The notes beneath the pieces were generated by a model, which was given only the letters and a program-made list of their open reading frames with translations, made no database searches and was not told the origin of the DNA. The position numbers and the translations under genes were made by a program. A stretch of 64,000 bases of DNA, taken from NCBI RefSeq assembly GCF_918797505.1, contig NC_092798.1, positions 52,386,826 to 52,450,825 of the forward strand. Reading direction: 5' to 3'. Positions 56,801-64,000 of this stretch are shown one piece after another. This DNA is from Bemisia tabaci. Taxonomy: Eukaryota; Arthropoda; Insecta; Hemiptera; Aleyrodidae. The stretch's first letter is position 1; every line of letters begins with the position of its first letter.

Positions 56801-58292
56801 AGGTACAAACTTGTAATTGAATTTTGATTGCATATGGTAACGAATTTCGGCTATTGTCAACCATACAACAATGATTGTTGCAATGATAGAAACTGGAATA
56901 GCAAGAAAAAAAAAACAAAAAATTAGAAATTATAAGAGATACTTGTCAAAATGTCTACACAAGGAAGCAACTTGAGTTCTTGTGAAGGATTGAAGGCTGT
57001 GGAATCATGGAACATTTCACATTTAAAAGCAAATACAATAAATCAGATCAGAGTTTTTGGAGCTTTCAAAAATGTGGTGTTGTTGTGTTTATTAGATTCA
57101 AGGCCAAGTAGTCCAGGAATTAACACACGAGGAAACTATGATTTGACTCAAAGCTCATTAAGTTACAATGGAGCTGTCCGTTTGCAATGATAGCAGCTGT
57201 GTAAGAATATAGCAGTATTTAGGTGGCAGTATGGGATCAAGGTATACCTTCGGCTAACCAGAAATGACTTGTCAGCACATTTCTATCGTTAAAGGATCTA
57301 ATACTAATAAAACTACTACATTTACCACAATCCTCCTCTTGATTCTCCTGTTGAATGTAATACAGTTCTTGAAAGATCAATCCCACTTTCAATTCTTCAA
57401 ATTTCCCAAAACATTTGTGAAAATAATACATGAGATTTGGATCGCACTCAGCCAGAAAGAACCAGCGCCATTACAGTGTTGTAAAAATGTTGCTTCTTGA
57501 TAATTATCAAAAAAATCTCCTACCAAGAATTGAAAATAGTTATGGGTTCCCAACAATGAATAGTTAATTTTGAAGGAAAATAAATGTTTAAATTTTAATA
57601 CCGTACATTTACGATGTGTATTTTTAAGAGAAAAGGAGGAATTGCACGATTTTGAAAATATGGTAATCGCGCTGGTTCCTTTTGGCTAAACGCGATCTAT
57701 TTCTGTTTTATCAGATGCATCATCAGTTGAGGGAGAGAACCTGTAAAATGGACTGATCAGAAGTTATGTTCTCCAATATGTTGTCACTATATAGTGCTGT
57801 CCTAAAACAGTGCAGTCAAGCGATGACTATCGCAACTGCCCATTGGTTTTAGGTGGAACCATGGAATATATCAAATATTGAATTACATACACTGAGTGAA
57901 TCTGCCTATTTGCCTACATTTTTTATGGAATCATCTAATGTAGTGATGGCAACCGGACCATTACCCGACTCCAGAAATACCTCCCCAACGTAGACATATC
58001 GACAGTGCTGCTTTGTTGATCTGATAAAATGGTGCCTCCGGTAGCAGAATTAAAAAATGTAGGAAGAATCATATGAAATTGGTTCAATTTTTCCGTGTTC
58101 AAGGGAAATTAAAAAAAAAAAAAAAAAAAACACTGTTCACTTAGTAGATAAAATACGAATACCAGATGATAGTCTATACTTACTTAGACCTCCTATTTTC
58201 GACGATCTAACATAAGTGTTATTAACTTTCGGAAACACATCAAGCTCCCTCAAAGTTTTCAAGATTTTTTTACCTCTAAATCTTAACATCAT
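53414..58292 (-). CDS. ERGIC2: ERGIC2, ER-Golgi intermediate compartment protein 2 (5 exons, complete)
   Basis: ERGIC2 is a cargo-receptor protein with two membrane spans that cycles between ER and cis-Golgi in COPII and COPI vesicles. It partners ERGIC3 and ERGIC1 (family knowledge). Coding exons: 58292-58184, 56892-56737, 55588-55372, 54941-54697, 53823-53414. They total 1,137 nt, 378 aa plus stop; human ERGIC2 is 377. Features: N-terminal ELDVFPKVNNTYV, TM1 SIIATIIVVWLTIAE, the lumenal motif DACRIHGTMILNKVSGNFHI, NFSHRIDRLSFGE, IINPLDG, then AGSHGVSGIFFKYD and TM2 FFIRLVATIAGILIVFGI. GSHGVSGIF distinguishes it from ERGIC3. The first of two adjacent ATGs (58292) is chosen as start. The exon 4 acceptor is unusual (see that exon). 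Head to head with ATP6AP2. Confidence 0.95.
53824..54696 (-). other. ERGIC2 intron 4
   Basis: AT-rich, with a CT-rich tract near 54322-54350; no other feature noticed. Confidence 0.6.
54697..54941 (-). CDS. ERGIC2: ERGIC2 exon 4
   Basis: QTERPTDACRIHGTMILNKV, SGNFHITAGKSLSLPSGHIH, NFSHRIDRLSFGEASPGIIN. The obvious acceptor TTTTTTCAG at about 54950 would give the wrong phase with exon 3. An AG five bases further in (GGAAAG) restores it. Either that site is used, or one base is wrong nearby. The donor is GTAGGT. Confidence 0.88.
55372..55588 (-). CDS. ERGIC2: ERGIC2 exon 3
   Basis: IGADIVDSTSQPMFKFGTLA, EEDTWFELDEDQQRYFDNVR, YHSLKDLLWKYGYTKVYKGV. GADIVD is the conserved lumenal start. The donor is GTGAGT. 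Confidence 0.94.
55710..56210. mobile_element. MITE with a second MITE inside it
   Basis: Left GTGATACTCTCAACCCACCA, ATCTCGTTTGCAG; reversed right GTGAAACTCCCAAACCATGT, GTCTCGGTTTGCAACG. The body is split by 55838-56093. It lies in ERGIC2 intron 2. Confidence 0.75.
55838..56093. mobile_element. MITE, AGAAAGGAAC family (nested)
   Basis: Left GAGTTAAGCAGAAAGGAACC, AACCCACA; reversed right GAGTTAAACAGAAAGGAACC, AAGCCACA. Same family as 26851-27103. Confidence 0.82.
56737..56892 (-). CDS. ERGIC2: ERGIC2 exon 2
   Basis: ISIIATIIVVWLTIAEIRYH then FNYKFVPDVDYDTKLSINVD and LTVAMSCV. Contains the first membrane span and the conserved D-x-K-L-x-I-N-x-D-x-T-V-A-M segment. Confidence 0.94.
57437..57699. 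mobile_element. MITE, GGAACCAGCGC family
   Basis: TTGGATCGCACTCAGCCAGA, AAGAACCAGCGCCATTACAG on the left. Reversed right: GATCGCGTTTAGCCAAAAGG, AACCAGCGCGATTACC. In ERGIC2 intron 1. Relatives at 60212-60471 and 29061-29272. Confidence 0.85.
57700..58183 (-). other. Rest of ERGIC2 intron 1
   Basis: AT-rich with a poly-A run at about 58110-58130; nothing else recognised. Confidence 0.6.
58184..58292 (-). CDS. ERGIC2: ERGIC2 exon 1
   Basis: MMLRFRGKKILKTLRELDVF then PKVNNTYVRSSKIGGL. The KTLRELDVFPKV block is the family's cytosolic N-terminus. The donor is GTAAGT. Confidence 0.94.
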
Positions 58293-58765
58293 AAAATACG
58301 GCTAAATAAACAGGAGACTTTCTGTCAATCAAGCGGCAAGAGCAATTCAGTTTCAGTGGCTTGTGACAGGCAAAGCATTCTTCGGAGTGAAACTGACAAT
58401 TAGACAGGGGTGTACTTTAAAAGCTCAAATGACACAGAAAAAGAACACTTGCATTCGAAACACACTACAAGTGACGTGTGATTGCGCCGATAATTTGCAA
58501 ATGGGGAAAACACGCAAAAAATGGAAAATAAAGCAGTCAACCACGCCAACTCGCAAATTTGCACTGATAAGAAATTCAATTTTTAGGTTATCAGCAACTT
58601 AATTCACCGTTCACCACAACAACAAAGCTGTCACCTGACTTTTATTTTAGGGTGTTTTCTGGGTTGCAAGTGATTGGAAATTGGGTGGTTCTGTCTGCAA
58701 ATTTTAGCTTATCGTTCCAAATCCCAACTGTTTTAAGGTTTTAGAGGAGAAATAATAATTCGAAG
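58293..58765. promoter_or_regulatory. Shared bidirectional promoter region of ERGIC2 and ATP6AP2
   Basis: 473 bp separate the two divergent start codons and must hold both 5' UTRs and core promoters. Visible motifs: GATAAG near 58567, TTATC near 58588, and ATTGG (inverted CCAAT) at about 58673 and 58682. No TATA box is obvious. The assignment is from geometry, not from mapped transcripts. Confidence 0.6.
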
Positions 58766-58808
58766 ATGAAGGGTGCGTTGCTGTGGCTTTTCTCCGTATT
58801 CATCTCAG
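58766..58808 (+). CDS. ATP6AP2: ATP6AP2 exon 1 (signal peptide)
   Basis: MKGALLWLFSVFIS, then one base of the next codon before GTAAGC. A hydrophobic signal sequence; the sequence before the ATG is AATTCGAAG. Confidence 0.9.
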
Positions 58809-61800
58809 GTAAGCAATGAAACCACAGGCATATCTTATCAACTTGTTATCACTCATTGCTCTCCTCTACCTTACGTTCTCTTTTTATGATTCCACAATCA
58901 AACTTATTATCCACAATGCAAGAACGTTTTAGATTATTAATCTACAGCAATATCAGCTGCAAATCCGCTGGTGTAATTAGGGGTACGAATGGTCCAAACA
59001 GTCTTGGTCACCATTGCGCTTTACCCTAACAGATCGATAATTTAACTGAAATATCAGTGTGAATTTTAATTTTTCACAGATCTTAACAACACTGATTAGA
59101 TGACCGATTAATCGGTCTCATTAAGACCAATGCGCCAAATCTGAACTTGAGACTTTGATGAGGCTGTATCAATTTCTTCTACCCAGGTGTTGTCATGCTG
59201 TACAAGTTTACTGAAAGGTTCAAGGCGGGTACAAATTCTAGGTTAACTTCAAGTCCATAAGCGAACAAAATTTTTTCCCCCTAGTTTTCATTAAACAGCC
59301 TTGCCATAATGCAAAGAAGTATGTGAATATGAAGAACGCACACCTCTGGCGGCTTTTCAGTGAGCGCTGACCTTGCTACTAAATTTTTGCGAGCAACTAA
59401 TGTCTTGTCTGGGGAACATCCATTTTTAAATTTTTAACCGATTTTAATGGTGTTTCTTTCTTTTACATTGTTGAAAGATTGTTTAAAATATGTCTTTGAA
59501 GGAATGGGAGGAAAATGATAGCTTACGGGGAAAAGCGAGTGTCTGTTAAAAATTGGATTTGATCGTCCTGTCGGCCTTCTGTGGTGTAGTGGTTGTAGCG
59601 CTGGCTCAATGACCAAGAGATCCTCTGGGTAATTTTCCGGCCAGGTAATCTGAGTTTGATGGTCTCAGGCCATGGTCACCTGGGTCTGGGGTAATAAGCG
59701 TGGGATTAGCCAATAGGCTATTTGAAATAGATTTTAAAAAAAAATTTAAAAAATCCTTATTTTCAACTTATCCCTTATTCAAGCTTTTTTCTAACTCAAG
59801 ATTAAGTCTGTTTAGGTAGGAAAAATTGCAACCATCAATCAAGATTAATTTGAAGCAAGCTCGGGGCTTGTACATACTTATGGTTTTACAAACTTAGTTG
59901 GCCAATTCTTGTCCATTAATATTTATTCTTAACAAGCCGAACAAGTTGCAAACACAGAATGCACGTCTATGAATCAATGTATTTAGTGTCAATAAATATC
60001 TTATTTTATGCCTTTGTTTTTGTTTTTTTCTCCTCAGTGTTTGGAGCTGGCGAAGTGCTTTTCCTTCACTCTCCAGATTCCATTGAATTCCGAGGTCACG
60101 AGCAGTTCAAGCTCAGCTTACTGTCAGATGTGTTGGCTAGGATACAAGGCTTCTCAGTCCGGCAGGTGAGTTGAATACTATCATATTGGGACAAACACTT
60201 TGGAAGAACAATTGGATCGCATTTAGCAACAAGGAACCAGCACGATCACAGTGTTGTTAAAATGTTGCTTCTTTATATTTATCCAAAAAATCACCCAAAG
60301 TAGCAAATACAGCAAGTGCTTCCCACCAAAAAATTGTTAATTTTAAAGGAAAATAATTGTGTATTTGAATACTGTAAATATATCGCGTAGTTTATTGGAA
60401 AAGAAGGAATTGCACGATTTTTTAAAATACGGTAATCGCGCCGGTTCCTTTTTGCTAAATGTGATCCAATTAGAAGAAAACCTCAATAGCTATACTGTTT
60501 GCGGTGGAACCATCTTCAAAACTCTAAGAAAATGAGAGAAGATGGCATCTCTGGTGCGGCTACCTCAAAACATGCCATGTTTTGCCACATTTCTTTCAGT
60601 CAGGATTTCATATTGTAAAAATTGCTTAACGTCACTGCAAAGCACATATCCTCAAGAGGATGCTAATATAAAAGTTTTTATGGTGCCAGTAATCAGGACT
60701 GAATATACATAGAAAAATTCGAAGAAATTGCAACAACTAATAATGATTTGCTCTGCTTTTAAAAAATGAAGGAAGTAAAAGAATTTGCCATATTGTATTT
60801 TGAGGTACAAGTTTTCAGAGTTCAACTATCGAAATTTCTTGGTAATTGTAAAAATTGCTTCAGGTAACTGATTGTTTCTTAACATTTGATGTTAACTTTT
60901 GCAGACAAGTGACTGGTCCGGAATGTCAGTGATAACTCCATTTAAGTTTGCGGAAGCAGCTGTGTGTGTGGTGTTGCCGGGCATATCTGGAATTGACAGC
61001 GATCAGGGACACCGTTTTAGCCTGGAAACGGATGAGCCACTTGATGAGACTTGGCACAAGATGTTCATGAATGTAGAACTCCGCTTTGCCGGTCAAAATC
61101 AGACTTTCAGCAAAGTTACCCTTGGTGATGAAGATGAGTTTCAGGTATTTTAATTTACTTTCATTGTTCTTAGTATGTACCTACAAATACCTATTCTCTT
61201 CATTGAAGTGGATGTTGAATTGCTGCTACAACCTCAATCAAAAGTTTTGACACTCTTTGAGAGTTAGTGTTATGCCAAAAAATACTTTTAAGGTGGAAAA
61301 ATTACTCTGAATCCTTACAAACTAACTAACAACCTGGAAACTAACTTGAATACCAACAAACTTTGAACTTTTTTGCATAAACTAAGCTATGGTTTTTACT
61401 TGTTCCACTAAGTACAATTAATTTTAAAACTGGGATGAAGTCAAAGAAAAACTCTCAATCCTAACAAACTTGGTACTAAAGTTGCTGCAAATGAGGTCTA
61501 ATAGTTTCTAAGTAACAGTTTTAAAATAACCTTCAAAAGGACAATGCATGGACTGAAAGATGTATGGAGGATACATACAGAAGATATATGGCGCTGGTTA
61601 AATATTAGTTTTTTTTAAATATAACGACGTTCCTCACAGCATCTTGAGCATGATAAGTCCTTGAAATTTAACTTATCATGTGTACATGTCGAGAAATGTG
61701 GAGCTGAGAAAAGTGAATTTTACGACCTTCTCATGCCTGTTTTCTAATAAAAATGAGGAGCTATTGCTATGTCTGTCTGGAAGCTGCGCTGAAAGAGACT

Positions 61801-62346
61801 AAAAAATCTTGTAACTTGAAATCTGAAAAAACATTAATGCTGTCCACACATACGAACTTGGGCCTTATCTGGTTCAAAGTTCAATGCTCTAAGTTACACT
61901 TTGACTAGTGATTGGAATAATTGCAATTTTAGTCTGGAATAATTTCAATATGAAATTGCAATTTTAGTTGATTGAATGACTAATACTAGAAGAAAAAAGG
62001 TTAGCTCCTCTAAGTATGCATTTGCAATGAAAGCGCTCATTCTCGCAAGCAAATTGTAAAAGATTTTGGTCTGGTGTATCCTGGAAAAGTCAAGGAATTT
62101 TTCTCCTCCAAGTTTGTGGATACCCTGAATATATTCTTACATTTTTTTAGGAATCCTGTAAGTATTACCTCTTTTTCATCAACGATTTGCTGACTGATCT
62201 TACAGGTTGAAGAATCCGAGAAGCTTTTTGCTGATCTAACACCTGCGAAAAGTGTTGACTACAAACTGAAGTACCTGAATCCTGATGTAGAGGTAGACCA
62301 AGCATTCCTCAACCAAGTTAAATACCTGAAAGCCATTCCGAATACA
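58766..62346 (+). CDS. ATP6AP2: ATP6AP2, (pro)renin receptor / V-ATPase accessory protein (5' part, 4 exons)
   Basis: ATP6AP2 is a type I membrane protein needed to assemble the V-ATPase proton pump in the ER. In insects it also supports Wnt/planar polarity signalling. Exons seen: 58766-58808, 60038-60165, 60905-61144, 62206-62346. They form 552 nt, 184 codons, ending in phase 0 at GTAAGT. They encode a signal peptide (MKGALLWLFSVFIS), GEVLFLHSPDSIEFRGHE, DVLARIQGFSVRQTSDWSGM, VCVVLPGISGIDS and the lumenal EFQVEESEKLFADLTPAKSV. The mature domain matches the family's lumenal N-terminal half. The transmembrane segment and short tail lie beyond 64000. Divergent from ERGIC2. Confidence 0.93.
58809..60037 (+). 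other. ATP6AP2 intron 1
   Basis: Holds a SINE-like remnant at 59571-59760; otherwise AT-rich without features I can name. Confidence 0.6.
59571..59760 (+). mobile_element. tRNA-derived SINE remnant
   Basis: CTGTGGTGTAGTGGTTGTAG followed by CGCTGGCTCAATGACCAAGA is a typical SINE head with an RNA polymerase III A box (TGGTGTAGTGG). The B box is degraded (no GGTTCGAATC). The end is an A-rich run at about 59735-59752. Confidence 0.6.
60038..60165 (+). CDS. ATP6AP2: ATP6AP2 exon 2
   Basis: VFGAGEVLFLHSPDSIEFRG then HEQFKLSLLSDVLARIQGFS and VRQ. The acceptor is TTTCTCCTCAG and the donor GTGAGT. Confidence 0.94.
60212..60471. mobile_element. MITE, GGAACCAGCGC family
   Basis: TTGGATCGCATTTAGCAACA, AGGAACCAGCACGATCACAG on the left. 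Reversed right: TTGGATCACATTTAGCAAAA, AGGAACCGGCGCGATTACCG. In ATP6AP2 intron 2. Confidence 0.87.
60905..61144 (+). CDS. ATP6AP2: ATP6AP2 exon 3
   Basis: TSDWSGMSVITPFKFAEAAV, CVVLPGISGIDSDQGHRFSL, ETDEPLDETWHKMFMNVELR, FAGQNQTFSKVTLGDEDEFQ. Exactly 80 codons, phase 0 at both ends. Confidence 0.95.
61145..62205 (+). other. ATP6AP2 intron 3
   Basis: AT-rich; loosely repeated ACAAACTAACTAACAACCTG-type words near 61318-61345. No element identified. Confidence 0.6.
62206..62346 (+). CDS. ATP6AP2: ATP6AP2 exon 4
   Basis: VEESEKLFADLTPAKSVDYK, LKYLNPDVEVDQAFLNQVKY, LKAIPNT, then GTAAGT. 47 codons. Confidence 0.93.
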
Positions 62347-62690
62347 GTAAGTTTGTAAAATTTACCTAAAATGCTTTTCATTCATCCATTAATGCATTAA
62401 TAGTCACTATTGCCTAGGAATGGTGTCATTGTCCGTTAGAAAAAAGACCTTATTGCCCAGTGGCAAATCCTTTAGGAAATTGATTCTTGTACAGAACTTG
62501 CTGCCCAGTGAGTAGATCATTAAAAGTTCCAAGCAGCCTGATGGGACATTAAAATGCAATATATTGTATGGACAAGATAGGGGTGTATCTTGTCTTGTCA
62601 TGCTGACATAGTTTTGATAATTGGGCTGCAGTATCTAGAGCAGTGAGCTAAGAGGGACTGCAATCTTTTTCGTGTCATTGAACAATGTAA

Positions 62691-62951
62691 ACTTATTGTT
62701 TTACTCACTTTCTAATCTTCGGTCCTGATTTCTTACTCTTCTTCTAACTTGACTATGACGTCATTTCAGGCCCTTACTGGTCCATCTTCAGGTCGTGGCG
62801 GTCGCGAACACGCGAACTTGTCGATAAAAAAAAATAAAGTAAAAGTAAAATACGTAATATCGTGTTATCAGCGCGCGATGACGTCATAGTCAAGTTAGAA
62901 GAAGAGTAAGAAATCAGGACCGAAGATTAAAAAGTGAGTAAAACAATAAGT
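62691..62951. mobile_element. Harbinger-like MITE with TAA duplication
   Basis: ACTTATTGTTTTACTCACTT and about 50 further bases recur inverted with one mismatch, to TGACTATGACGTCA. The flanks are TAA on both sides (62688-62690, 62952-62954). A 3-bp TAA duplication suggests PIF/Harbinger. In ATP6AP2 intron 4. Confidence 0.85.
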
Positions 62952-62954
62952 TAA

Positions 62955-64000
62955 CAAACACCTGATAAAGTTATGAATCCAGCCAACTTGAATAATTTAA
63001 AGTTGCAGTTCAAACCAATAATTTTTAGTCCTAAACCTAGCAGGTGTCGGAGAAGTATTCGTTTCCGAATATCCGTCATAAAATCTTTCGATTTTAGGAG
63101 GATGTTCGGATGTTCGCTTCGTCCGCCTCGCGCACTATTCGCAAATCACGAATAATCGCGCTGTCGTGAATAGTGAATTTTTGAACTGACATTTTCAAAT
63201 ATTCGCGTCGTCACGAGGACCGAATTTTCAAATATTCGCGCCATCAAAACTAACGAATTTCCGATTGGCAATCGCGAAACATTGCGAGGACCTGCACAAG
63301 ACCTCTCCTTCAATCTGAGACATCGCGAACGGCAGGTCTCCTTTGATCTTTACGACTTTGCCAGTTTACGAACAGCGAGCGCGATTGGATTGGCCCACGT
63401 ATCTTCGTTGCTCCATGAGTACCACACATTGAAAGTTAAATTAATAGCATATCTGGCAGAAGTATTGTGGAAGGGAAGGTTGGAATAGCGAAGAGCCCAA
63501 ATTAAGGATTGAAAGACACAGAAATGTCTGAAATAGGAAAAAAAAAGTTCATAAACACATATTCATCTTCACCAAGAAAAATAAAATACTAAAATGTGTC
63601 TGATGTTCCTTCAATACTAACTTGACTGCCCGCGCAGTTAACTTCAAATCCTGGGAATGCATATGTACTGCAGGGACAGTCAAGCCAGCATCCAGGGATC
63701 TTCAAACACATTCTTAACAGCTTCGGCTACTATCATAGCATTTCATTGTTTTCTGTGCAGGTGTATGAGCAAGTTCTTAAAAAAATTAATCATACTTTTT
63801 TTGTGACTTTGTAATATTTGCGAATTTTCACACCTAAAAAAGTCATTTCAAATTATTCGTTTTACTATTCGTAGCTGTGAATAATTGACTTAAATTATTC
63901 GCTATTCGCTTCGCTATTCAAGAATAGTCGCCGAAATTATTCGCTATTCGCTTCGTTCGGAAAATTCACTATTCGCACAGCCCTATTAGACTGTTTTTTG
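62955..64000 (+). other. ATP6AP2 intron 4 continued, with ATTCGC-rich repeats
   Basis: Two tracts (63045-63260 and 63845-63985) are dense in ATTCGC, TTCGCTATTCGCTTCG and ATTCGCG words. They look like the ends of one larger repeat element. Frames here are not genes. Confidence 0.55.

Noticed and set aside
59571..59760. tRNA gene
   Set aside because: A box present, but B box and cloverleaf are missing; fits a SINE remnant.
63282..63488. 68-aa plus-strand frame
   Set aside because: Lies in an intron within repeat-rich DNA; no family features.

Overview
This is AT-rich nuclear DNA of an animal, most likely an insect. The evidence is short conserved exons with GT-AG introns, a degenerate copia-type retrotransposon, and gene pieces closest to insect forms. 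A whitefly or another hemipteran would fit the dense load of inverted-repeat elements, but that is inference from general knowledge, not from a search. There is no sign of bacterial, plasmid or CRISPR content.

Layout. 1-9.7 kb: no convincing gene; several inverted-repeat elements, including a 1.5 kb foldback (4829-6364). 9.7-13.2 kb: one decayed copia element with 239-bp LTRs. 13.8-15.1 kb: a near-perfect 1.33 kb foldback. 18.1-22.0 kb (minus): three exons of a Sra-1/CYFIP gene copy (WAVE complex subunit) with a frameshift and a missing conserved residue, ending in a 500-N gap. 22.7-23.6 kb (plus): remains that look like a C2H2 zinc-finger gene. 25.8-39.1 kb (minus): a complete eight-exon, 556-aa GPI-anchored alkaline phosphatase whose introns are packed with small transposons. 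39.2-51.9 kb: no host gene; MITEs, a LINE tail, tandem repeats and nested insertions. 53.4-58.3 kb (minus): a complete five-exon, 378-aa ERGIC2. 58.8 kb to beyond the end (plus): the first four exons of ATP6AP2, the (pro)renin receptor and V-ATPase accessory protein.

How it fits together. ERGIC2 and ATP6AP2 are head to head with 473 bp between start codons, so they probably share a bidirectional promoter. Both act in the early secretory pathway. The alkaline phosphatase is an independent surface or gut-type enzyme. All exon joins reported for it, and for ATP6AP2, agree in phase; one ERGIC2 acceptor is non-obvious.

The unusual side of the window is repeat biology: foldback elements of more than 1 kb, at least three hAT-type elements with readable target duplications, Tc1/mariner-like elements abutting at a shared TA, a Harbinger-like element with a TAA duplication, and several transposon-in-transposon nests.
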